64,000 nucleotides of DNA. It comes from Cyclina sinensis (taxonomy: Eukaryota; Mollusca; Bivalvia; Venerida; Veneridae). The number at the start of each line of letters is the position of its first letter. The first letter of the stretch is position 1. Below, piece by piece: positions 1-11,774 of this stretch. The DNA lies in the NCBI GenBank assembly GCA_012932295.1, contig JAAONU010000018.1:5760206-5824205 (forward strand), written 5' to 3'. Under the pieces are notes generated by a model. The model had not been told where the DNA came from and did no database searches. It saw only the letters and a program-made list of their open reading frames with translations. Both the position numbers and the translations under genes were made by a program.

Positions 1-2
1 TC

Positions 3-2821
3 AAATATGAACAGGTCGATGACGACAAGGAGGAAGAATCGTCAGGTATGTGCTTTAAAATATTGATACTGCTGCTGGAATATTTTGACAAAACGTGCAC
101 CATTGTTTATACGAAGATTAAATGTATGATAAAGACATGTTCTTTCTTGTAATTTGATTTGAGTAACTTGCAAAATATGTTTAAACGGAATCAGTTTTTT
201 TCTTTACATGCCAGGCCTCTGTTGCCATAAGCTCCAAAGAAGTATTGTAACGTCAGTAAATGTAAAACAATGTTAGTGTATCGTTTGAATAAAAAAGGTT
301 TACAAACAAGCATATGTGTACATATACATTTTAGTTTTAAAAGAAATAGTAAACTTCATTACAAAGAATTATTAAAACGTATGGATTTTTTCAAGCAAAC
401 GAAATTTTTAGTTTTGTAAAAGAGTAAAGAACAATCTTAATTTCAAACAAAGAGAAATATGATTTCTGATGTAAAAATGGAAAATGTTTACTCCTTGGAA
501 ACAAAATGATTCGGAAATATTAAAAGTTCAAATTTGAGTTTATTACGGCTTATACTACAACAGTTCATAATATAAGATTGAGAATAAATAAGTTTTGTCC
601 ATAAAAATCGCGTATATGGCCATACTTTAAGAAAAACCCGGTCTGACTTTGTTCTTTGTTTTATTTTTCAGCGGAAATCAGAATTATGGCCTCTCCATTA
701 ACTCTTCTTTGTGTCATTTGCTGCTTCAAGATATAAAAACCAAAAAGTCAAATGGGATCATGTTATACAAACTCTTTATGAAAATTCTCAAAATAGAATT
801 AAAATGATATTTCTTCAGTCGTCATTAATCTTATTACCAGATTCACATTATGATTGAAAATAAATCTCTAGAAAAACAAAAAGTTTGTTTTACTAAATTA
901 GAAAATTTTAAAACTAAACGGTGTATACATTTGTCCGGAACATTGCGTGTGTTTCTAAATGGCAGCCTTTATATATATTACTGTTAGAAAGGAAGTGTGT
1001 TCGTAAGTTTTACTAATATAATTATTAAAGTCAGGATAAGACACATTCTAACGTTCCTGTGTTCACAAAGTTTTACTATTATATATGTATATAACTCAGT
1101 ATATGACACAATTCTTACATGTCTGTGTTCACACAGATTTAAATGTGGTAGATAAACCATAGAAACAAAAACCAACTTATTTAGAGACATCTTATACTTA
1201 CGCTCCACGCTCACAGCTTCACTATCACAACAACGATTCTTTGATAAAAAAATTGCAATATACAAACTATAGCCGTTTCACAAAGTGTTTAACAATATAT
1301 TGGTCAGAAAATGAATTTCATTAAAGTGGAGGATGATTCAGTTTCATTTTAATCTTGTAATTTCTTTATTTGATGTGTTGTACATCTTATGAATTAATTT
1401 TCGACTAAGTACGTTACTTTCATTAAACTGAAAGTAACGTTTTTTTACAACTGATCAGAAGATAGAGTTTCAAATAAAAATTCATTTTAAAGGGTTTTTT
1501 TTTCAAACTTTTTTTGTCTTCACACAATATTCCTTCAAGAATAAGTCGTCGAAGAAATTTCTGAAGATTTCAAGGTTTGCTTTTCAGGATATGAGATTCA
1601 CTAAACGATCTTATCATTTTATTAAATAAAAAAGTTATAAATAATTATAATAAATCTTTTATCATTTTTGCTAATTTTCTTCCTCTAAAACATTTTAGGT
1701 TCAAGCAACTTACCCATGATTATCGGTGCGGCTTTGGGAGGACTTGTAGTTATCTGTATCACCGTGGTTGTCGTGCTGCTCATTTTGAAGAACAAAAAAC
1801 AGAAGACGCATCCACACAACACAGGCAGTAATGTTCTCCCCGCACCACGTAATGCTCTTTCTGTCTTGTATATCCATACAATTTCAGTCAAGCAACTGCT
1901 ACTAGTATATTACCCGACAGATTGAAACACTACAATACTTCACTATTATTTCTGCATAATAGCTTATTGGGTTTACAAATGCTTTCTTTTAGTTTTCTGT
2001 GTGTATGTTAACATTAACGAGATATGTTTATGGTTAAAATACGTAGTAAATTAAAATGTTATATAAAATCATTTTTGAGCTTTCATTTTTTTGATATATT
2101 TTGTAATTATTTTTATCTTTATATCTTGTATTCTTTTTTTTTTGGAATTTTTAGGATACAATACCCCGCCGCCGACATATGCCGTTGCCCCTCCACCACC
2201 CTATATGTATGTGGATCCACCGCAAGTAAACAAATGGGTAGAAAATGAACTTGACAAACAACAGAAGAAACCATTTGTCGATGGACGCCCTATTAGCAGT
2301 GGAAGCAATGGAAGTCAGTATCAGAATCTGTTTCAATGCATACACCTATATACACAGTTTGCTACAGCATTTGTCATCTTTAGCAGAAGTCTTCATGAAC
2401 TTAAAATTGTTACTTTGGTTTGTTGGCATTACATTTTGAATTTAATATGGAGACGTTTCAGTGTATAACGTGAAAAAAATGTTGCCGGATTCTGTTCAAC
2501 CATTCCTCCTCCTCATTGTGTATTTCGTTGTTGTGATTACTGAGTTCAAAATACTTTTAAATTCAAACCTGCAAATGTTTCCGGAAACATTAACCTGCTT
2601 CTTGCTGTAAAAAGCAGCAAAACGAGAAATTTAATTAAAATATGAACAGCTGAACATTAAAATGGCTTTAATTTTAACTTGTTTTTGACATTTATTGAAT
2701 GAATCATGTCTCCTCTAAAATCAATAATGCTCTTGTTGTTTTTACTGCAGGTGGATCCTCTTTTGATCAGAGAGTGAACAACAAAGCCAAGAGCCTGGAG
2801 CCTACTCCTGTAGGCGAGTAG
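3..2821 (+). CDS. 3' part of a single-pass membrane protein with PY-motif tail (CYYR1-like layout)
   Basis: Four exons join in one open frame: 3-45, 1699-1848 (or 1699-1827), 2155-2313 and 2751-2821 (stop TAG 2819-2821). All junctions are GT-AG and all three introns interrupt codons after the first base. The visible protein runs from an acidic stretch (DDDKEEESSG) into a hydrophobic segment of about 24 residues starting MIIGAALGGL, then a basic stop-transfer KNKKQK, then a proline/tyrosine-rich cytoplasmic tail with PPPPY, and ends EPTPVGE. This order is that of a type I membrane protein. PPxY motifs bind WW domains, often of HECT ubiquitin ligases (family knowledge). A Cys-rich ectodomain and signal peptide would lie left of the window, so assignment to the CYYR1/Shisa-like group is inference. 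Function unknown. Confidence 0.72.
46..1698 (+). other. First visible intron of the left-edge gene
   Basis: AT-rich sequence between donor GTATGT and a TTTTAG acceptor. It holds three degenerate copies of a short motif around 1000-1140 (GTGTTCACA followed by a T-rich stretch) and a hairpin at 1411-1440 with 11-bp perfect arms. No coding exon was seen inside. Confidence 0.6.
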
Positions 2822-2866
2822 ACAGTAGAAATTCACAAACCTGATGCACTATAATTAGCATTGTTA

Positions 2867-2872
2867 AATAAA
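2867..2872 (+). terminator. Polyadenylation signal of the left-edge membrane protein gene
   Basis: AATAAA lies 46 bases after the stop codon, giving a very short 3' UTR. No competing signal lies between it and the stop. Confidence 0.6.
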
Positions 2873-5800
2873 TGAAATACTTCCCTCGAGAGATATGTTT
2901 TGCAAACACCTTATAAAAACAAGTCCATCTAAGAATCCATCTTACTGAGAAACTTTATACCAGCAGTAAAGAGTGCATCGGTTTTTAGTGGAATTTTGAC
3001 CATGGACCGTCCAGAATTCTTCTTTGACATGATTTTGTGTAAATTTTGTAAATCGTCGCTTTGAAACTACATGGTCGACTCGATTTTATTTCTTTTCACA
3101 GTTTCATAGTCATTTTGAAATATACAGGTATTAAGATAACTCCAGTAACCCCCACATTAAGGGGAAAAAAGTTTGATGAAATCATCTAAATAGTTGCACA
3201 TTTTTCTTTTTTCGTTAAAACCAACATGTTACAATTTACGCATTGCTTTGAGATAAAAAGGGAAAGTTAACGTTTATGTACCTACCATTCAAAAATGAGG
3301 ATCATTTGCTTTGCAAAGCAGATTGTAGCAAAACAATCAATTCAGTTTAGTGAGCGTCGATTTACAATTTCCGTGTCATATACATGTCGTAAACCTTTAA
3401 TCTTTTACTAGAATTTTTACTTTTATAGACTTTTTTTAAGTTACTGTAACGCACAGTGTGATCTATATGAATTTGACAATGATTGACATATGATGCAAGG
3501 AAACAAATATTTTATGAAGCACCTTTCATAGATGAAAAAAGTTAAATACTGTGCATTTCGCTAGAATACCATTGCCTCGTTTTATACTCGTATATCGAAA
3601 TCATATTAGGTTAAATACGTAAAACGGTACATTGAGTTGTAGAGAATTAAATAATAGTTTTTAGCACAGTCAACAGAATACTGAACACGTTTTATGATAT
3701 TACAACATCTTGCCTGAACATGAACATGTTCGGACAGTCGCAAATGGAGTGTCTGGAACTCTCACTTTTACAGACATTTCTGTTTGCAAAAAACTCATAA
3801 TTTTTGTAACATATATATTTTTTCGTGTGTACACACTTCAGATACATGGTTTGGGATTTTTTTTCCATTAAAAACAGACAGCAACGTAAAACTTTGATAA
3901 AACCTAAAATGTTAGTTCTTACCAAATCATAATAAAAAATCGTTTATTTAGAGACATTAATATTTTAGAAGGATTACATATATAATATACATCTGCTTTT
4001 TCAGTAGTACTAATTTACAAAGTTTTCTTAACTTCTTATTCCTCTTCATATTTCTTTTTTTTATTTCGCACATGCATTCATATAATGGAATTTAATATAT
4101 AATGAGAATGTAACATATACTTAGAAACTTTCATATTTTAACCCAAGAGCGCTGAAAACATTCAAGGACTGACGTAAAAATTGCTGTTCAACAAAGAGAA
4201 ACCTCATGGTTCAAAGTTACTGGACTATTACTCTTTGTAAGGCATAAGAATTTCAAATCTTACATAGACGATATAAAAAGTAATGTAAAAAGGAAAACAT
4301 GTACGAAATAAATACTAAAGCATCGCCGTGTTCTTTGTGTATCCTCGACAGCATAGATGTATTTGTTGTACGATAGAGCGATTTTCCCCAGATGAAAAGT
4401 GCTTGTCATAACTTTTGAGTATCAAAGGTCTATTTGTTTGTCTATTCCAAAACTAGTCGATGCATATTGCATCGTCCCGAACAAACAAGTGATTTTATTA
4501 CTGTTAATTAACATGTGCTCTAAATGTCTATAAATATCAAAGAAGCAGAGTAAGTGTGTATAATTCTTTGTATATCCCTGAATGTCCGACGTGATATATC
4601 ACACTGAGAGCAAACAGCCCGTTCTTTACTGGACAGATATGGGAGTTTGCATTAACTATTCTGTATTAAAGCGGAAATAATATGTATTTAGAAAGTTGTG
4701 AAATTTACCAGCCTAATTTAACAAATCAGAATTCACAACCTCAAAATAATAACATACGTGTGGGTTTGTTTTCGATGCAAATTTATATTGTAAAACACGA
4801 TTACCTAAATGGCTCTCACACCAGTTTTACTGGCTAGATATTTCCACAAAACTTTATTTTTTTTAACTAATTCCAGTTTTGTTTGCAGTCAAAGATTTAA
4901 AGTATAGGTCTGCGGCTGATCATCAAACAGAGCAAGAGTATTTATAAACCAAGCGTTTTTTTTCTGAGGAAATCAGAGGAGATTTTGTTGATTGAGCTTT
5001 CTCAAAGAGAAAATTATTTGAACTTAAATGCACGGTCGAGCTCCTTTGTATAAATACCATCATTAGTACGATTGTAATTATAAGGCCATTTGCAATATTA
5101 TAATAAATAGTTTAGCTAGGATTTTGTTTGTAAACAAATACATTAAATACAATGGCATCAGCACAGAGTTCAGGAGAAAAAGGAGCATAATGAGGTATAT
5201 AATTACCTACACTATTTTCTTCACAAAAAGGAAGTACGCCTTGACTAAATCTACAATTTGTCTGAAAACAGTATAAAGCATTCTGGGTAATTTTGCCCGA
5301 GACATAACGGTGTAATTTACTTTCAAGTAATGAGGAAATCTGTAGTAATTATGCTCGAAGCAGAGATAACTTGCCGTAATTGCACACTTTTCATGGGGGT
5401 TTCAGTGTCTCTTTACTGCAGAATGCAAAATGTAATGAATTAGAGACACCTAGTAGATGTGTAATGGTTCTTTTCGCTCGGAAAAAAGAGTAATCACAGT
5501 TTTTTTACACAAAGTTAATCCATTTACCTGAGTTATTGTTGGTAACAGTAATGAGACATAGTTGGAAGACATGATTTAACTGACTGTTATATCTGTAACA
5601 AAGAAGTCTTATAAGAGTAGAAACTTTTAAAAACCGAAGTAATGACAATCAAGGGACTTCCTTTTAAAGCAATGACGTAAAGTGTCTTCAGAATAAACGT
5701 CAATTTCATTTATGTTCAAGTTACATAATAAACGATAAACTGATGGATTACACAACAAACACGAATGAAAACACCAATAAATAGACAAATGTTTTGTAGG

Positions 5801-6305
5801 TACTACCAATTCTAGTAATTCAAAAGAAAGATTTAACTAAATTATATATGCTAACTTATTTACGGACATTACATGGGACATTTTAATCAAAGTAATTCTT
5901 AAAACAGTGTTATTTATTTCATTACTTTGTTACAAGAGACGAGTTCACTTATTTTATGAAAAACTTTGTATCTTAACATCTTTCTGGACAAAATAATATA
6001 ACTTTAATAAATGTATGCTTGACAAATCTTATTTTAAAAAGAAAAGAAAATTCTTACAAGGTCAAAACAAACCACTTTATCGCCTACATAAATATTACAA
6101 AACATGTCGGCATCAGTTTAAATATATTTAAAATAGGCCAAACTTGACCTAAATAAGTTATACTATGTGAACAAGTAGAGTAGTTGTACTTTATAAATGA
6201 ATTTGTAAAAGAAAAAAAAATGTCTAAACTCCATGTTTTTGTTACAATTTATCGCAGACCCCACTAGAGCAACTATATTTAGTTGTAGGGATGGGTTACT
6301 CTTAC
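2873..6305. other. Intergenic, no gene seen
   Basis: AT-rich sequence broken by stops in all frames. The ORFs at 3692-3925 and 5627-5809 (minus) have no recognisable domain and look like chance. No repeat structure stands out by eye. Confidence 0.5.
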
Positions 6306-6746
6306 TTAAAGAGGCTGAACTCCAGATTTGATATAATTTTTTTTTTACTTAAATTAAATATCTAGATGCCGTGAGATTATAACAACATGATATTTTACTT
6401 CGAAACTGATGATAAAAGTCAAAATAGAACAAAAAAATATATATTCGCTTCAGCCGGATTTGAACTCTGGATCCTCATGTTAACAAAATATTAACAACGC
6501 TTTAACTCTCACCACTATCGCCGCTTGTGGAAAAACTATTGTTTACTTTAAATCTTATACAATATTAGTTATACCGTCGCGTTACGGTATAGCACTATGA
6601 AAGGAAAAAAATCAATTTATAATGTGATTACCTGACTTATTTTTTGTCAGTTAGTCAGTTTTTAAGCATTAATCATAAATATCACAAGAAATTCATAATA
6701 CAAGAAAACTTTCTTTTTTGTGTCATCTGGAGCACAGCCCCTTTAA
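6306..6746 (-). mobile_element. TTAA-flanked TIR element with tRNA-like interior, copy 1
   Basis: A 441-bp element. Its ends are a diverged inverted pair: TTAAAGAGGCTGAACTCCAG on the left, and the complement of TTAAAGGGGCTGTGCTCCAG on the right. A TTAA sits at each outer edge, as in piggyBac-type target duplications. The same sequence occurs at 17670-18120 in the other orientation. On the minus strand near 6449-6475 it has a pol III B-box-like motif (GAGTTCAAATCC), so the interior may come from a tRNA-type SINE. It has no transposase and is non-autonomous. The superfamily is inferred only from TTAA. Confidence 0.7.
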
Positions 6747-6754
6747 GTATTATG

Positions 6755-7540
6755 AGCACAAGTACTGATTTTTCAGGTACTTACCTGTACTCAGTACTCA
6801 TGCAAAATTTCTGTACTTGTACTCATACTTACTCAAGTACTGTTTCTAAAGCACTCAATACTTATAAATATTTCATAAATACTGATAAGTTTATCATTTT
6901 TTGCACAACCATTAAGATAAAAACAAGATTTAAAAAAGAAACACACACTTTCTCAACAGTCTGATATACAACATTCAAATAACTGAATGGGATTGATATT
7001 GAAAAAGGTGTAAGTGTAAATTCTAAAGATTGCTTTAAACATGTGTTTATTGCATTGTATTTTGAGCAAAAATATGGCCTTTTTGACCATATTATTATAT
7101 AACAGATAATTAGTTATGGTCACCACTTTGTGACTGTCACTCACTGAATGATTATGTATATTTTATACATTATGATTTGTAATCACAACATGAACATTTA
7201 ATACTTAATCATGCATGTAGAAATAAGTGCATGTTGAACACAATCTCAGGAAAAATAAAGACATGTGTGTAATTGTAATAATTCACATAATGTATATATT
7301 TGAATTTGAAGTTCCTTTCTGTCCAACTTCATATTGAAGTAAAGGGTATTTTTGATGGAGACTGCTTGTTGTCCTTTGCAGCAGTAAACATTTGTAAGTG
7401 CAGTATTTATGATGTACTTATAAGTATTTTAAGTACTACTCAAGTACTGTTAAATAACTCAGTACTTGTACTCACTGAGTAAGTACTGAATCCAAAAGTA
7501 CTTAAGGAGTACTTGAGTACCGATTTTCAGTACTCGACCC
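6755..7540. mobile_element. Non-autonomous element with AGTACT-rich inverted ends
   Basis: The left end (6755-6850) and right end (7410-7540) are both dense in variants of AAGTACTT/GTACTCAAGTAC and are inverted relative to each other: CAAGTACTGATTTTTCAGG on the left against the complement of CGAGTACTGAAAATCGG on the right. Dense subterminal repeats of a short palindromic motif are typical of hAT-like elements. No transposase motif is visible in the 600-bp interior. The exact ends and target duplication are not certain. It begins just outside the TTAA element ending at 6746. Confidence 0.55.
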
Positions 7541-10500
7541 ATCTTTATTTAGTAGAAATGTCAAAAAGTAAGTGCATCTCAAAGCTGTTTTAATTGAAGC
7601 TCAAGCTGTTCTGTTTTAATTTTAATGTTCATTTTCAGGTATGCTAATATAAGAATATTCTAATATAAAGCTTGGATAACCTTCACAAGACCATGAAAGA
7701 AAACAATTTGTGTGAGGAATTTGCCTTTACAGATATGCTTTGAAAATAGTGAGCTTAGCAGATTAGTGTCATACACATTACTGACTAGTATCAATTATAT
7801 GTTGTTTTTTTTATCTTGAATCTGTCACTGACAAACCATGTAGGAATTTTCAATAACGAGGCGTGAAATAAAAACAGGTGTCGTATTTTAGACCTTTTTC
7901 TTAAACAGCTGTTCCGATTGTTTTATTCTCATAGTGTGTGTTTTGGAAAATAAGCATTACTTGCAATTCTTCAGTTCAGCTACTCCCTGATTAAAGACCT
8001 GATTAAGTATATTATAAAATATAATATCAAAAGAAAAACAGCAGTATCATAGACTTGGTACATCGTGTACTTAGAAGTCAAGGCAAGTAGATTATTCTGT
8101 TTTTTTTAAAAAAATAAACTTTAGCTCACTTTAAAATATACATTGTAAATATATCGTCATAACAGTATTGTAAGGAGTCGGTTCGTTATTAATGAACAGT
8201 TAAGAGATTAGTTGCATTTCATCACAATGTTTACTCATTCTTATATGAATTCATGTCTTAAGTTCCAAGAAAACCTAATGACATTAAGCACGGATCTCTC
8301 AAAGTTTATTTGCACAGAGCGCTTTCTGAGCGATAAATTACGAGAGACAGACAGCAGAATGTCAGAGTGACTACTTCATCAGGATTTATATCAACGAACT
8401 GTTGATTTAAAAACAGAAGTTTAGACTACAACTATGTGTTACAATAACATAGGGTTTTATCCTTTACGAAAACAAGAAAAGAAGAAAAAGACACGGCAAC
8501 ATAAAGGAACATATTTTAGTTGATTTTAATCATGTTTGATTGTATATGTACACAACCATAGTCACCTTTGTATGAACAATAATAAATAATTACATCCGAA
8601 CGGGTTGGGCCAAACGTTATTGCAACGTTATCCAGGAATCTCCCCAACGAAACAGGTCGATAGTCTATATCCGTTGCAAATGCTATACAGTAGCATAATT
8701 TTAATCATAAAGTATACATATCAAGAATGACACAAACAAAACAGTTTCATCTAATTTCCTGTGTGTGACATATCATATTGGATGAACTGTTTTTATTTTA
8801 CAGCAATACAATCCTTCTTCGTTAATGCTATTTGTGTAAAAGATCTCTGATGAGCCTTCTGCCACTCACAAAGAAATATTCACAGTAATTATTGTATCAA
8901 AGAGAACACTGATGACGTAATACATCTGGGAAGAGTTTCTCATTAAAATATGCAAAAGGTCAGTAAGCTAAACATAAACATAGCAGGGGTGGTATGGCGA
9001 TTGAAACGTCGCTATATTTAATATTTTCATTTTTTTGTAATTTAGACTGCTTCATATGTATTGTTAGATAAGAACAGCTAGACATTTTTTAATATTTCAT
9101 TTATACTCAGCAATGGCTACATTTGCATTCAATAATTTAATTTATTTAATACGGTCATTTTATATTCTACATAATACTATTTATATTATATTATGTCTTT
9201 TAATGTAATACTGGTATATATCTATATCACCTCTGACAGTCGGCTAAGATGACACTTGTCGCAATTATCACTTCAAGAACTAAATGCTAAGAACCGGATT
9301 ATTTTCTTCCACGTTCAATAATTTTTTATGTTGGCACAGGAAGTTTCAATGTCCCTTAATTAGCATCACTGCTTTTGTAAATGTCTTCAGCGGAAATGAA
9401 CATTAAGGACGAATTCACGTCAAACTACAATTTTTAAAAAAAAGGAAGTAAGTTAAGCGATGCTATTTTCTTAATTTTATGTTGTTTTATTATGAAGACT
9501 CTGAATATATTTATACAATTTAGCTGGATTGTTAGATGTTTGCCATTTGCAGAATAAAAACGGGTTAACAAACCTGCTTTGCATATTGGCGAACACTGAA
9601 AATTGCAATATTTCATTCGCCATATGTTGCTATTAATGAAAACGAAATTATTTATTAGACTATTAAATTCGAGTTTCAAAGTACCTGTTACTATGCTGTT
9701 TTACCTAAAAATAAAACATTTTTAGGATAAGCGGTTACTTATGACACTGAGTAAAATTAAATATAAAGAAAGGCTATTATTAATGTATATAAATAGAAAC
9801 CGAGTGATTTAGAAATACAAGAAGTATGATTGATCTTGTTTAGATCTTTGAATCAAAGTCTCACATATTAGGAAGACTCTTTTTATTCTGTTACTGTACA
9901 TCTTGTTACTAAAGCTAAGAATTAAAGTTGCAAACAGATTGAAAAATTTTGTGTGTGTATAGTATATATATATATTTGTTGAACTGGGTAAACAATAAAA
10001 CTCCCTGGATTTAATCAAATTTATTTCAAGGATGTGTCGATTCTGGTTCAGTTGAAGCAGAACGTTTTTATAAGAATCTCATTAAAGATCATTAGTTTGG
10101 CACGGCACCTGCATAATACTACTTTTTAATCTTGTTAACTGCAAATAGAAGTATGTGGAAATAAAGCTCCCTGTAAGAAATTTAAAGTAACTGTAGTTAT
10201 AACAAATTCTGTATTTGTAAACTTTTTCTACAAACGTCACAGATCCACAGTATTTCTGTTTATTTGTCCAGAACTGGATTATTGACAAGATCCTGACGTC
10301 TAGTCTTGCAAATAAAACGATATAAACAAATCTATCGATGCGTTTTACTTCGATTTATTATTTCTGAGAATCTTCCGCCGTATTGGCAAACGCTTTAACT
10401 GAGCTAATTTACATGGAATACTCTGCCATGTTTCTGTCATGCACAAGTTTCACACAAAACATTATTTAGAATTTGCTCAAATAAATGTTGTTCATAAGAG

Positions 10501-11470
10501 ATTGTGCTAGCAATTATTAAGTAACTACAATAATGACTAATATCAGTTCAGTCTTGCTCGTTTATTTTTTTTTTAAAAAGACTTCATATTTTTGAGAATG
10601 GTTAAGTTAAAACTATTGATCTTTTAAAATTTATTTTCGATTATTTTTTCTGAAGCATACTAAATTAAAGCGATTATAGGTCGGATATAGTGACATAAAG
10701 ATGCCGATACAGTCTAATGTAAAACTGGTGACATTAAACCACCCCCCCTCCTCCTCCCCCAAACAGACAAGAAAAACGAGCTTCACTCACATATCTGTAG
10801 GTGTGAAATTCTGTTCTGATAGAGATCTCACTGTTATACTTTTAAGAAGACAATATTTCATTATATTTCAAAGGTTGGTACTTTTCTTATACGGCTGAGA
10901 CCGATATATTTTATCAGAACAGAGTCTTTCAGTGTTGTAGACAAACAAAACAATACCATAAAGCCTTCTTTGATTATTTTAGAATTATGCACATAGCAGC
11001 ACCCTTAAGTAACTAATGTCATAAAATCTAGAAGTCCTAAGTACCGCTTTTAAGTCCGATTGATTATCAAGAACACTTTTTTACTTGCCTTATTAGCGAG
11101 CCCTTACTGTACTCATAGTCCTTAAAAATGGGTTTCCTCCAAGTAGGTGTTTGTCGAATTGCCTGTGATACTTCGTTACATAAATTTAGAAATATGCAAA
11201 CAAATCTTAAGCGACATTGAAATAGCTGCAAAAAAGATACATTTTTTAAATATAAAGATATCTATATAACAATTATATCATCACAATTACAATGGTTTCC
11301 GTGTTTTCTCTTTGTTTTAATTCTAAAAATATAAAAAGTGACATCATTTTACATTTACAGTGTCTTTTTCGCAAGTTTAAATAAATGAAAGCTTTATTTT
11401 ATTTTCTCTTCAGATATTCACTAGGTACACTAGCATTTTTCCAAAGTACGTTTATAACCGTTAAAAACAT
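7541..11470. other. Intergenic with diverged local duplicates, no gene seen
   Basis: No supported coding region; the ORFs near 9434-10288 are low-complexity and lack motifs. A stretch at 8340-8440 resembles 16290-16440 and 20420-20560, and 8018-8175 resembles 18718-18835, suggesting old local duplications. A C-rich run (CCCCCCCTCCTCCTCCCCC) lies at 10743-10761. Confidence 0.45.
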
Positions 11471-11524
11471 ATTTCAAGCTTAAGACATAGTTCAAGCTTA
11501 AGACATAGTTCAAGCTGAAGACAT
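11471..11524 (+). repeat. 18-bp minisatellite, 3 copies
   Basis: Three near-identical units of AGTTCAAGCTTAAGACAT in direct tandem; the last has one substitution (CTGAAG). Confidence 0.85.
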
Positions 11525-11655
11525 TACAGCGATTTTGTTGTTTTCATAAGATGAAACATTCCCCTATATCAAAAAGCTTGTTTCTGTTGACATACACACT
11601 GAAAGTAAATCCAGCTGCCGCATTTTGATGTCAGTTCTTTCGTTGTTTATACCCT

Positions 11656-11774
11656 ATACCCTCAAACAGTTCATACCCTCAAACAGTTCATACCCTCAAA
11701 CAGTTCATACCCTCAAACAGATCATACCCTCAAACAGTTCATACCCTCAAACAGTGTACACCCTCAAACACATT
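11656..11774 (+). repeat. 17-bp minisatellite, 7 copies
   Basis: Seven direct tandem units of ATACCCTCAAACAGTTC. The first five are nearly perfect and the last two decay. It lies only 130 bp from the 18-bp array. Confidence 0.92.

Noticed and set aside
984..1265. Minus-strand ORF of 93 codons
   Set aside because: Lies inside an intron of the left-edge gene and is made largely of a short degenerate repeat; no motif.
1411..1440. Perfect 11-bp-arm hairpin followed by T7, resembling a bacterial-type terminator
   Set aside because: Lies within an intron of a spliced animal gene; that terminator type is not relevant here.
11656..11774. Regular repeats as a possible CRISPR array
   Set aside because: Units are directly joined without unique spacers and the genome is animal.
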